DNA of 36,161 bases from an uncultured Collinsella sp. Lineage in GTDB: Bacteria; Actinomycetota; Coriobacteriia; Coriobacteriales; Coriobacteriaceae. The position numbers and the translations under genes are program-made. The stretch is from positions 1 to 36,161 of the forward strand of contig CABSMZ010000002.1 in NCBI GenBank assembly GCA_902478875.1. Reading direction: 5' to 3'. The notes under the pieces are model-generated. The model saw nothing but the letters and a program-made list of their open reading frames with translations, did no database searches and was not told the DNA's origin. Numbering within the stretch: the first letter of the stretch is position 1; the number at the start of each line of letters is the position of its first letter. Of this stretch, positions 26,251 to 34,220 are shown piece by piece.

Positions 26251-27219
26251 ATGAACGCACATGATCTGGTTCAGGAAATCATCGAGCGCAAGGGCAAGAT
26301 CGAGAATGTCTTTTGGATCGCTTGCGGCGGTTCGATGATCGACCTGATGCCGGCCAACGAGCTGCTCAAGCGCGAGGCCACCACGTTTACCTCGACGGTC
26401 TACACGGCACGCGAGTTTTGCCTGATGGCTCCCAAGAGTCTTGGCGAGAAGTCACTCGTCATCGCCTGCAGCCACAGCGGCAACACGCAGGAGGTCGTCG
26501 ACGGCTGCGAGATGGCGCTGGCCGCCGGTGCCGAGGTCGTTGCCCTCACCGACTGCGAGGGCTCCAAGATCGACAACGGCAAGTGGACTACCTGGGTCTA
26601 CCCCTGGGGCGAGGGCGTGCCGCAGGCCGAGGTGCCGCAGGGCATCGGCGCTCTGATCGCCGCCGAGCTGCTCGACCAGCAGGAAGGCTACGAGGCGCTC
26701 GCCGACATGTACGAGGGCCTCAAGCAGATGGATGCGCTGCTGCCCGCCGCCCGCGAGAAGGTCAACGCCGAGCTGGGCGCCCGCTTTGCCGAGCTCTGCC
26801 AGCAGCACAAGTTCTTCTATATCCTGGGTTCCGGCCCCAACTTTAGCCAGACCTACGCCATGGCCATCTGCTCGCTCATGGAGATGCAATGGCAGCACTG
26901 CTGCTATATCCACTCCGGCGAGTACTTCCACGGCCCGTTCGAAGCCACCGAGCCCGGCGTGTTCTACTTTGTGCAGCTTGGCGCGGGCGAGTGCCGCCCC
27001 ATGGAGGAGCGCGCTCTTGCGTTCCTCAACACGCACACCGACACGATCATGGTGCTCGACGCGCTCGAGTACGGCGTGGGCGACGTGCCCGCCAGCGTGC
27101 GTTCGTACCTGGAGCCGATCTTCTTCTACAACATGAGCTGCGAGCTGCGCGCCGCCCGCGGCAAGGTCTTCGACCACAGCCCCGAGGTTCGTCGCTACAT
27201 GGGCATCGAGCAGTACTGA
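26251..27219 (+). CDS. SIS-domain sugar-amine deglycase 3
   Basis: 322 residues with two SIS folds. Sugar-phosphate loops: IACGGSMIDLMPANELL and CSHSGNTQEVV, the most canonical SxSGxT of the three. Catalytic-pair equivalents are E211 (MEMQW) and H227 (SGEYFHGPFEA), 16 apart. The C-terminus RRYMGIEQY departs from the RRYMWKL of proteins 1 and 2, and the mid-domain insert (WVYPWGEGVPQAEVPQG) differs too. A strong AAGGAGGAA site precedes the ATG. Paired with GntR3 but with no PTS genes adjacent; it probably depends on a transporter encoded elsewhere. The substrate is inferred to be a different phosphorylated sugar-amine from those of the other two. Confidence 0.82.
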   Translation: MNAHDLVQEIIERKGKIENVFWIACGGSMIDLMPANELLKREATTFTSTVYTAREFCLMAPKSLGEKSLVIACSHSGNTQEVVDGCEMALAAGAEVVALTDCEGSKIDNGKWTTWVYPWGEGVPQAEVPQGIGALIAAELLDQQEGYEALADMYEGLKQMDALLPAAREKVNAELGARFAELCQQHKFFYILGSGPNFSQTYAMAICSLMEMQWQHCCYIHSGEYFHGPFEATEPGVFYFVQLGAGECRPMEERALAFLNTHTDTIMVLDALEYGVGDVPASVRSYLEPIFFYNMSCELRAARGKVFDHSPEVRRYMGIEQY

Positions 27220-27243
27220 TATACCGGGAATAGCCTCTCACGA

Positions 27244-27274
27244 CGGGGTCTGCGCTGCGCGCGGGCCCCGTTTT
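27244..27274 (+). terminator. Terminator after SIS protein 3
   Basis: CGGGGTC (27244-27250) pairs with GGCCCCG (27264-27270) with one wobble, followed by TTTT. Confidence 0.7.
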
Positions 27275-27309
27275 GCGTTGTGGCGGCCGGATTCGTGTCT
27301 GCGCGAAAA

Positions 27310-27491
27310 CGAAGGTGAATACTTTTCCGCGAAGTGAACGACCTATTTTGGACCCCCGAAGCATCCACACTTTTTGACGCCAAAACTGCAGGAAAAACTC
27401 GGCGAAACCGCAGGAAATGGCGTCTGAAAAGTGTCGATGCTTCGGGGGCTCATTTTTACCCGTTCACTTCGCGGAAAAGTATTCACCTTCG
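27310..27491. mobile_element. 182-bp MITE-like inverted-repeat element
   Basis: Terminal arms of 31 bp are perfectly complementary (27310-27340 and 27461-27491, starting CGAAGGTGAATACTTTTCCG). A second, imperfect pair of arms is nested inside (27353-27382 and 27418-27448, CCCCCGAAGCATC / GATGCTTCGGGGG). The core has two ACYGCAGGAAA direct repeats. There is no credible coding capacity, so it would need a transposase supplied in trans. Confidence 0.8.
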
Positions 27492-27520
27492 ATTCGCAAG
27501 GGCACTGCGTGAGTCAAAAA

Positions 27521-27556
27521 AGCGGGCCGCGCCGGGGATTTCCGGCGCGGCCCGCT
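27521..27556 (-). terminator. Terminator of the hydroxyacid dehydrogenase gene
   Basis: AGCGGGCCGCGCCGG (27521-27535) pairs perfectly with CCGGCGCGGCCCGCT (27542-27556). Read on the minus strand, the stem is followed by TTTTTGACTC, downstream of the minus-strand dehydrogenase gene. Confidence 0.9.
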
Positions 27557-27598
27557 TAGTATCGCGCTTAGATTTGTAAGGTTGCGGCAGCCAGCGGC

Positions 27599-28576
27599 CT
27601 ACTTTGCGTCGTAGGCCTCGGCGTCCCACCAGTCGAGCTGGGCGATGTTGTCGCGGATGTGCTGGCAGCTCTTGTGGAAGCCCTCGAGCTCGTACTCGGA
27701 CAGGTCGAGCGCGTAGACCTCCTCGACGCCCTCGGCGCCGATCACGCACGGCAGGGATGTGAAGATGCCCTCCTCGCCATACTGGCCGGTCATAAGCGTG
27801 GAGGCCGAAAGCACGGCGTGCTCGTTGTGCAGCACGGCAGCGCAGACGCGCGCGGCGGAGTTGGCGACGGCGTACTCGGTGCACTGCTTGCCCTGGTAGG
27901 TCACATAGCCGCCCTTACGCGCGAGCTCCTCGACCTCCATGTGGTCAAAGGCGTACTTGTCGGGGTTCTCGGCCTGAAGCTCGTTGAGGCTCTTGCCGGC
28001 GATGGTTGCGGACTTAAAGGCAGCCAGCTGGCTAAAGCCGTGCTCGCCGATCATGTAGGCGTCGATGGACTTGGGGCTTACGCCGACCTTCTTGGAGATC
28101 TCGGTGCGCAGGCGGGCGGAATCCAGGCCGCAGCCCGAGCCGATGATCTTCTTGGGATCGTAGCCGGTCAGGTGCCACAGCTCGGTGCACACGACGTCGC
28201 AGGGGTTGGAGATGCTCACAAAGATGCCGTCGAAGCCGGCGTCGACGATGCGCTTGGCAAAGGTGCGGGCGGCGTCGGTGGTAAAGAACAGCTCGCCGTC
28301 GCGGTTGCCGGCGGCCAGTGCGACCTTGCCGGCGGCGTTGACGATGACGTCGCAGCAGGCAAGCTCCTCGTAGTGGTCGTAGCAGTTGACGATTTTGGTG
28401 TTGTACGGGACAAACGAAAGGGAGTCGCGCAGGTCCTGGACCTCGGACGTCACCTTGGCCTCGTTGATATCGCACAGGTACAGCTCATCGGCAATACCCT
28501 GCATGAGCAGGCTGTTGGCGACATGTGCTCCTACGTGGCCCTGGCCGACCACACCGATCTTACGCGTTTGGTACAT
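27599..28576 (-). CDS. L-lactate / L-2-hydroxyacid dehydrogenase
   Basis: 325 residues of the LDH/MDH family. The NAD-binding loop is GVVGQGHVGAHVA at the N-terminus; the catalytic His is in IGEHGFSQ and the substrate-binding Arg in GLDSARLR. In the specificity loop (NAAGKVALAAGNRDGEL) the Arg that polarises the carbonyl is kept, but the position that is Gln in lactate dehydrogenases appears to be Ala. This suggests larger 2-oxoacids than pyruvate, as in L-2-hydroxyisocaproate dehydrogenases. The ATG at 28576 begins MYQTRKIGVV after CGAAAGGAT; upstream extension is not supported. Divergent from metA. Confidence 0.85.
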   Translation of the reverse strand: MYQTRKIGVVGQGHVGAHVANSLLMQGIADELYLCDINEAKVTSEVQDLRDSLSFVPYNTKIVNCYDHYEELACCDVIVNAAGKVALAAGNRDGELFFTTDAARTFAKRIVDAGFDGIFVSISNPCDVVCTELWHLTGYDPKKIIGSGCGLDSARLRTEISKKVGVSPKSIDAYMIGEHGFSQLAAFKSATIAGKSLNELQAENPDKYAFDHMEVEELARKGGYVTYQGKQCTEYAVANSAARVCAAVLHNEHAVLSASTLMTGQYGEEGIFTSLPCVIGAEGVEEVYALDLSEYELEGFHKSCQHIRDNIAQLDWWDAEAYDAK

Positions 28577-28786
28577 ATATGTATCCTTTCGGCCGAGTTT
28601 TTTGCGTCGAACCATTGTATCGTCCTGCTGCCACTTTGCTAGGCTAAAGCGCCGTAGATTTTTGGACATGCCTTAATCTCTACTTTTGGAGTGATTTGGG
28701 CTGCTGACGGCATCGCTGGGCGATGTGCTCGCGCGGATGGAGCCGGTCGTTGTACCATAGTTGCAACTGACTCGTAAGGAGCATCC

Positions 28787-29713
28787 ATGCCCATTCGCAT
28801 CCCCGACGCCCTCCCTGCCGCCGCGCAGCTCGAGAGCGAGAACATCTTTGTCATGACCGAGTACCGCGCGCTGCACCAGGACATTCGTCCGCTGCGCGTG
28901 CTCATCCTCAACCTCATGCCCACCAAGATCGCCACCGAGACGCAGATCATGCGCAAGCTCTCCAACACGCCGCTGCAGGTGGAGGTGGATCTGCTGCGTA
29001 CCAAAACGCACGAGGCCACGCACGTGAGCGCCGGCCACCTGGAGACGTTCTACCGCACGTTCGACGACATCCGCGACATCCACTACGACGGCCTGATCAT
29101 CACGGGCGCGCCGGTGGAGCAGATGCCGTTCGAAGAGGTCGACTACTGGCCCGAGCTCTGCCAGATCATGGATTGGTCCACCACGCACGTGCACTCTACG
29201 CTGCACATTTGTTGGGGCGCGCAGGCGGGGCTCTACCATCATTACGGTATCCAGAAGTACGACCTGCCGGCAAAGGCGAGTGGCGTGTTCGAGCATTATC
29301 TGGTGAAGCCGCAAAGCCCGCTGGTCCGCGGCTTTGACGACCGTTTCTATGCCGTGCATTCGCGCAACACCGATGTGCGCCGCGAGGACGTGGAGGCCGA
29401 GCCGCAGCTTGAGGTCGTGGCCGTGTCCGACGAGGTGGGCCTGTACATCGTCAAGTCGACCGACAGCCGTCGCTTCTTTGTCTTTGGCCATCCCGAGTAC
29501 GATACCGACACGTTGCGCTTGGAGTACGAGCGCGACGTGAAGCGCGGACTCAACCCGGAGGTGCCGGCGCATTACTTCCCGGGCGACGACCCCACCGCCG
29601 AGCCGCGCAACGTCTGGCGCAGCCAGGCTCAGCTGTTCTACACCAACTGGCTCAACTACTACGTCTACCAGACCACGCCCTACGACCTGGCCCGCGCCGG
29701 CGAGGAGCACTAG
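28787..29713 (+). CDS. metA: Homoserine O-acyltransferase MetA, predicted acetyl-CoA type
   Basis: 308 residues, standard MetA length. It activates homoserine for methionine synthesis. The catalytic triad is visible: C142 in HICWGAQAGLYHHYG, H235 and E237 in FVFGHPEYDTD. Residue 111, in GAPVEQMPFEEVDYW, is Glu. Known family work links Glu at this position to acetyl-CoA use and Gly (as in E. coli) to succinyl-CoA, so this should be a homoserine O-acetyltransferase despite the usual succinyltransferase name. The ATG follows GTAAGGAGCATCC. I see no recognisable SAM riboswitch or T-box in the 210 bases upstream. Confidence 0.94.
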   Translation: MPIRIPDALPAAAQLESENIFVMTEYRALHQDIRPLRVLILNLMPTKIATETQIMRKLSNTPLQVEVDLLRTKTHEATHVSAGHLETFYRTFDDIRDIHYDGLIITGAPVEQMPFEEVDYWPELCQIMDWSTTHVHSTLHICWGAQAGLYHHYGIQKYDLPAKASGVFEHYLVKPQSPLVRGFDDRFYAVHSRNTDVRREDVEAEPQLEVVAVSDEVGLYIVKSTDSRRFFVFGHPEYDTDTLRLEYERDVKRGLNPEVPAHYFPGDDPTAEPRNVWRSQAQLFYTNWLNYYVYQTTPYDLARAGEEH

Positions 29714-29768
29714 GCTGCGGCTGTAGCTGTGGTTGCTGCTGCGGCCGTTGCTGTGCTCGCGGCGTGAC

Positions 29769-29911
29769 GAACGTGGATTTTCGGACACACGAGCGTGGAT
29801 TTTCGGACGTTTACAAATCGAGCGTGGATAATCTCCCACTTTTGGCCGAGCGTGGATAATCTCCCATTTTTGGCTCGTAAGGGGGCCCAAAGTGGGAGAT
29901 TTTCCACGCTC
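29769..29911. repeat. GAGCGTGGAT repeat cluster
   Basis: Two copies of GARCGTGGATTTTCGGA (29769-29785, 29791-29807) are followed by two of GAGCGTGGATAATCTCCCA (29820-29838, 29848-29866). One inverted copy (29887-29911) reads GTGGGAGATTTTCCACGCTC. It fills the gap between the convergent metA and cyclo-ligase genes and can fold into competing hairpins. Confidence 0.8.
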
Positions 29912-29937
29912 ATCTTGCGGGTGCGAAACAGCGGCGA

Positions 29938-30534
29938 TCAGGCGCTGATGATGTGGGGTAGCGGCAGGTCGTGGGTATCGGTGGGAACGCCGTCGACGCG
30001 TTGCTCGTCAAAGGCGATACCGGTGATTTGGCATGCGGGCGAGAGCGTGGGCAGGTAGCGGTCATAGCAGCCGCCGCCGTAGCCTAGGCGCGCGCCGGTG
30101 CGGTCGAAGGCTACGAGTGGCACGATAATCATGTCGAGAGCTTCGGCAGGCACGATAAGGAAGCGGCTGCTGTCGATGTCCGTGGCCGCAAAGGCCCGCG
30201 TGGGGTGGGCGATAAACGGAGCCGCGGACGCATTGTCGGCGGCAACTGCCCGCATGCACATGCGCTGGCCACAAGCTGCGGCGTCTGTTGCCGAGAGCAT
30301 GCACGGATAGGCCACGCGCCAGCCGCGTTTGGCGGCCGCAGCGGCAAACGCGGCTGGGTCGACTTCGGAGCCCATCGCGGCATAGATGGCAACGGTGTGC
30401 GGTGCCGCGGCATCCAAGCGATCCAACAGCTCAACAAGCCGCGCGCAGATAACGGCAGACTTCGCTGCCCGCAAGTCCAAATCAAGAGCATCGCGCCGAG
30501 CAATCACCGCCCGCCGCAACTCGGCCTTGTCCAT
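29938..30534 (-). CDS. 5-formyltetrahydrofolate cyclo-ligase
   Basis: 198 residues. It converts 5-formyl-THF to 5,10-methenyl-THF with ATP. Family signatures: the basic N-terminus KAELRRAVIARRDAL, then VPAEALDMIIVPLVAFDRTGARLGYGGGCYDRYLP, the phosphate-binding and folate-binding segment, and a C-terminal VDGVPTDTHDLPL. The ATG at 30534 is chosen because an AGAGGG site precedes it; the frame opens earlier at a TTG inside a repeat palindrome (30548-30588). It is convergent with metA across a repeat cluster. Confidence 0.92.
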   Translation of the reverse strand: MDKAELRRAVIARRDALDLDLRAAKSAVICARLVELLDRLDAAAPHTVAIYAAMGSEVDPAAFAAAAAKRGWRVAYPCMLSATDAAACGQRMCMRAVAADNASAAPFIAHPTRAFAATDIDSSRFLIVPAEALDMIIVPLVAFDRTGARLGYGGGCYDRYLPTLSPACQITGIAFDEQRVDGVPTDTHDLPLPHIISA

Positions 30535-30547
30535 CCCGGCCCTCTCT

Positions 30548-30597
30548 CCCAAACCTACCAAAAAGGGACAGGTTTATTTTGGCAGGTTTTATCTGGG
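30548..30597. repeat. AAACCTACC palindromic repeat, copy C
   Basis: AAACCTACCAAAA (30551-30563) pairs with TTTTGGCAGGTTT (30577-30589) with one mismatch around GGGACAGGTTTA. 38 of 41 bases match copy A, and the TTTATCTGGG flank matches copy B inverted. It lies just upstream of the cyclo-ligase start. Confidence 0.8.
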
Positions 30598-30613
30598 TAA
30601 ACAGCAAAAACAA

Positions 30614-30643
30614 CCACGAAGGGGACACATGCACCTTCGTGGC
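30614..30643. repeat. Small hairpin CCACGAAGG / CCTTCGTGG
   Basis: A perfect 9-bp inverted repeat with a GGGACACATGCA-type loop lies between the repeats at 30548 and 30667. The gap 30535-30901 holds no gene. Confidence 0.6.
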
Positions 30644-30666
30644 GGTCTGTGCTGTGATGGGCGTCT

Positions 30667-30824
30667 GCGGCGGTTTGTCTCGATCTGTAACAGTAACTCG
30701 GCAAAATTGGACTTAGATGTTACAGATTGAGACAAAGAGCTGGTGCCGTTCGGGAACGTCTCGATCTGTAACATCTGGAGCCGATATTGCCGTCTAGATG
30801 TTACAGATCGAGACAAACCGCCGC
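30667..30824. repeat. REPIN-like double hairpin, 26-bp terminal inverted repeats
   Basis: The outer arms (30667-30692 and 30799-30824) are perfectly complementary over 26 bp (GCGGCGGTTTGTCTCGATCT...). The TGTCTCGATCTGTAACA core occurs four times in alternating orientation: 30676-30692 (+), 30718-30734 (-, one mismatch), 30758-30773 (+), 30799-30815 (-). Neighbouring copies also pair, giving two tandem hairpins or one large one. Confidence 0.85.
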
Positions 30825-30901
30825 GGTGGGCTGCGCCGCCTCGCCCAAGCCGCAGAAAAAGGTAGATTTTCAGGCATGTCCTAAAAATCTACCTTTGTGC
30901 A

Positions 30902-33900
30902 TTAGCCCAGCAGGTCGACTACGTTAAAGCCGGCGTTGCTCTTGGCGATGACGTCTCGGCCGCCAAAGACGCAGGTGGGCGACTCGGCTGCGATGCGCGT
31001 CACGTCGGCGCCGAGCGAGCGCAGCTTACCGGGCGTGGCGGCGAGCATCTGGGCGCGGCGCTCCTCGCGTGCATGTGGATCAAGCCCGGCCAGGTAGGTC
31101 GTGTTGCGGCGCTTGGTGAGCGCATACGGCTTCACCGGCGCGTCCATGCCGCTCACGCAGCTCACGATAAAGCCTTCAAAGGCGGCCTCGTCGGGCTCAA
31201 AGCTGCCAAGCCATGCACCCGCGCGCTTCACGCGTTCAATCGAAGGATCGATCGCCGGGTCGCGGTAGGTGTAGAACGCCGTCTGGCGCTCGCCGGCTGC
31301 GCGGAATCCGCAGCCGTACGCACCGCCCTTCACGCGAATCTCGTTCCACAGGTAATCGTAGGAGAGCGCGTTGGCAGCCACGGCCCAGGCGCCCGTCACG
31401 TCGATGCCCAGGCGACGCGGGTCGCACGCGCTTGCCGCAAAGCAGATATCGCTGGGGATGACGAAAGCCTCGTGGCGGTCGCGCGGCGTCGGCACCACGA
31501 GAGCGTCGCGGCCGGTATCGGCACCATCGCCCGCACCCAGCCCCAAGTCGCCCGCGGCGGCCCAGTACGCGTTAAAGTCCTCATCGCTGCCGGTAAAGCT
31601 CGCCAGGCAGCCGTCGGCCACAAAGATGCGGCCTGCCAGCTCGGCAAGCTTGGCACGCAGGCCGTCCAGGCGCTCGTCAAAGTGGTCGAGCAAATCGCGC
31701 AGGAACAGGTAGAAGTCTACGCCCGAGAGCTGCTCGCGCACCACGGCCGAAGGCGAGCTGTAGCTCATCGCGCGACCGAGCGCCGCCGAGTGGCCGTTGT
31801 TGATAAAGCCCTGCTCAAGCCCAATGCGAATCTGCGTGAGCACGTCGCGCACGCGGTCGGCGTCGGCGTCTGCCAAAAGCGTGCTCGACCATACCTCGCG
31901 CGGCAGACTCGCCAGCGCGTCGATCTTCTCGGACAGGGCGCCGGCGCTCACCAGCAGGTAGGGGCGCACGCCGTCCACTTCGGGCTGCGTCATGACTTCG
32001 GTCGTAAAGCTCAAAAAGCCGAGCTTGCCAGCGAGCAAGTTGTCGAGTTCCTCGGCCGAGTGCTCGCGCGTGGGCAGCTGCTTAAACAGGCGGCAGAGTA
32101 GCGTCACATAGGGCAGGTCCTCAAACGCGACGCAGCTCAGGTCGAAATACTGCATGGCGTAGGCCAGACGGTTGGTGGGGATGCCGTGGCGCAGGCAGGG
32201 GATGGGCGCGGTCGTGTCCACGATCAGCGGCGGCTCGGGGCGCGCCTCGCCAATGTCGGACACGCGCAGGCGCGGCAGCGTGGCCTTGGCCTCGGGTGTG
32301 TCTTCCGCCTCCTGCGCGGTGCGCAGCGCAGCCGTGCGCTCGACCACGTCGGCCAGCTCGGCATCGGTCATGGCGTCGCGCTCGGCAGCCAGCTCGGCAG
32401 CTTCGGCGCCCTCCGAACCCTCGGCGGCGTCCACCGGCACCAGCTCGACCAGCGCCATGTGGTCGTTTTCCAGCACCAGCTCGCGCAGCAGGTCCTCAAA
32501 ATAGCTGCCGTCCAGCTCGCTACGCAGCTCCTCGTACACCGGGCCGTACTTGAGCGCCAGCGTCGCGGCGTCGTCATCGTAGAGCCACGTGCTCAGCGCG
32601 TCGCACGCAATGGCCACGCCGTCGGCGATACCGTAGTCGCGCTGGCGCAGGTCGTATTCGTTGCTGCTGATGATGGCTTCCAGGCGCTCGCGCGGAACGC
32701 CATGTTCGCATAAGTCGCGGCAGGCGTCCTGGAACACGCGGCGCAGCTCGCGCGCCACGCCGGGCTGCGCGTTTTGCAGCATGATGAGCTCGTAGGGCTG
32801 CAGGCTCTCGGCCGCCGTGTAGCTCACCACGTTGCCGCCCAGGTCGGCGGACAGTATGGCCTTCTTAACCGGCGCTTCGTTGGAGCCCAGCAGTGCTTCA
32901 AACAGGATATCCGCCGCGATCGTGCGTTTGCGGTCGAGCGCGTTGCCCAGCACCAGGCCCAGGCCCACCAGGGCGTTCTCGGGTGTGGTGGCCATCTCGA
33001 CGCGCTTGTACTCGCAGGTCACGGGCGCCTGCACGCCCAGCGGATTGGGCGCCATCGTGGACGGGTCCTCGCCGGCGGCGACGGCAGCGTCCATGCGGCG
33101 GCTCGCGGCACTCGGCTGCGACAGATAGCGCTCGTCCAAAAAGGCCAGGGCGCGGTCCACGTCCAGGTCGCCGTAGAGCGTGATGTAGGAGTTGGAAGGA
33201 TTGTAGTGGCGCGCGTGCGTGTCCAGGAACTGCTCGTAGGTGAGCGCGGGAATCGCGCGCGGGTCGCCACCGCTCTCGTGCGCATAGGCGGTGTCGGGAT
33301 AGAGCGCGGCGTTGACGGCGTCGTCCAGCACGCTCATGGGGTCGGACAGCGCACCCTTCATCTCGTTGAACACCACGCCGTTATAGCGCAACGTGCCCTC
33401 GCGCAGGCTGGCGGCGCTGCCTTCGCTGCCAGCGCCCTCCGGCAGGTCCAGCTCGTAGTGCCAGCCCTCCTGCTCAAAAATGGTGGGCTTGGTATAGATG
33501 GCCGGGTTGAACACCGCGTCCAGGTACACGTCCATCAGGTTGTACAGATCCTGCTCGTTGGTGGTGGCAACGGGGTAGATGGTCTTGTCGGGGTAGGTCA
33601 TGGCGTTGAGGAACGTCTGCATGGAGCTCTTGATCAGGTCGACAAACGGCTCCTTGACGGGGAACTTGGCCGATCCGCACAGCACCGAGTGCTCAAGAAT
33701 ATGGAACACGCCGGTGGAATCGGCCGGCGGCGTCTTAAAGCCAATGGCAAAGGCCTTGTTTTCGTCGTCGCACGCCAGGTACAGCAGGCGAGCGCCCGAG
33801 GTAGTGTGGCGCAGCACGTAGGCGTCCGAGTCGAGCTCGGGCACGGTCTCGCAACGCTCGACGGCAAAACCGTGGCAGGTGGTACCGGGCACCAGCAGCG

Positions 33901-33940
33901 CGGCAGCAGCGGCGCGCGGGTCGGTTGAGGTGGTGGGCAT
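30902..33940 (-). CDS. M16C zinc metallopeptidase (presequence-protease/insulinase type)
   Basis: 1012 residues, the length of single-chain M16C peptidases, which enclose and digest peptides in a chamber made of two halves. The inverted zinc motif is HILEH in FHILEHSVLCGSAKFPVKEPF, and the third ligand Glu lies in GVVFNEMKGALS, as in PreP. YPVATTNEQDLYNLMDVYLDAVF lies between. The C-terminal half has the substrate-side R/Y element (VKGGAYGCGFR). The start at 33940 has an AAGGAGA site; a longer frame upstream lacks one. No signal peptide or membrane helix is visible, so it is probably a cytoplasmic oligopeptidase. Confidence 0.92.
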   Translation of the reverse strand: MPTTSTDPRAAAAALLVPGTTCHGFAVERCETVPELDSDAYVLRHTTSGARLLYLACDDENKAFAIGFKTPPADSTGVFHILEHSVLCGSAKFPVKEPFVDLIKSSMQTFLNAMTYPDKTIYPVATTNEQDLYNLMDVYLDAVFNPAIYTKPTIFEQEGWHYELDLPEGAGSEGSAASLREGTLRYNGVVFNEMKGALSDPMSVLDDAVNAALYPDTAYAHESGGDPRAIPALTYEQFLDTHARHYNPSNSYITLYGDLDVDRALAFLDERYLSQPSAASRRMDAAVAAGEDPSTMAPNPLGVQAPVTCEYKRVEMATTPENALVGLGLVLGNALDRKRTIAADILFEALLGSNEAPVKKAILSADLGGNVVSYTAAESLQPYELIMLQNAQPGVARELRRVFQDACRDLCEHGVPRERLEAIISSNEYDLRQRDYGIADGVAIACDALSTWLYDDDAATLALKYGPVYEELRSELDGSYFEDLLRELVLENDHMALVELVPVDAAEGSEGAEAAELAAERDAMTDAELADVVERTAALRTAQEAEDTPEAKATLPRLRVSDIGEARPEPPLIVDTTAPIPCLRHGIPTNRLAYAMQYFDLSCVAFEDLPYVTLLCRLFKQLPTREHSAEELDNLLAGKLGFLSFTTEVMTQPEVDGVRPYLLVSAGALSEKIDALASLPREVWSSTLLADADADRVRDVLTQIRIGLEQGFINNGHSAALGRAMSYSSPSAVVREQLSGVDFYLFLRDLLDHFDERLDGLRAKLAELAGRIFVADGCLASFTGSDEDFNAYWAAAGDLGLGAGDGADTGRDALVVPTPRDRHEAFVIPSDICFAASACDPRRLGIDVTGAWAVAANALSYDYLWNEIRVKGGAYGCGFRAAGERQTAFYTYRDPAIDPSIERVKRAGAWLGSFEPDEAAFEGFIVSCVSGMDAPVKPYALTKRRNTTYLAGLDPHAREERRAQMLAATPGKLRSLGADVTRIAAESPTCVFGGRDVIAKSNAGFNVVDLLG

Positions 33941-34165
33941 ATGCAGTCTCCTTTGACGCCCCAGCGGGGGCGAATCGAGTCGAATCTTCGAGAGTATACC
34001 CATATGGGGCCGCGGCTCTGCGGCGAACTGGAGACGATGTGGGTGGACTAGCCTAGCTAGGTTGATAACGAATGCCGCGGGTAGCCGCTGCACCCCGCTA
34101 AAGTGAAATAACACCCCGTTTACCGAATCATTTAGGAAATATATGGACTCCTAAAAAGTTCTAAT

Positions 34166-34173
34166 ACAATATA
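34166..34173. promoter_or_regulatory. ACAATATA box before GntR4
   Basis: CTAATACAATATAAG upstream of GntR4 resembles TTATGACAATATAGT upstream of the EIIA gene (ACAATATA at 35027-35034). This may be a shared promoter/operator element of this regulator. The surrounding stretch is AT-rich compared with the genes. Confidence 0.35.
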
Positions 34174-34220
34174 AGTTATCTATCTATAAGCTGCTGATTC
34201 CTTGCAAAGGTATGGTTGAT

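Noticed and set aside
27334..27579. Short open frame across the MITE-like element
   Set aside because: It runs through both inverted arms and a terminator stem and has no ribosome site; it is explained by the repeat.
28577..28786. Possible SAM riboswitch or T-box upstream of metA
   Set aside because: I could not identify the conserved core of any SAM riboswitch class or a T-box sequence, and the leader is short and shared with a divergent gene.
29769..29911. Possible CRISPR array
   Set aside because: Repeats are only 17-20 bp, come in two sub-types, have irregular spacing and include an inverted copy, with no cas genes nearby.
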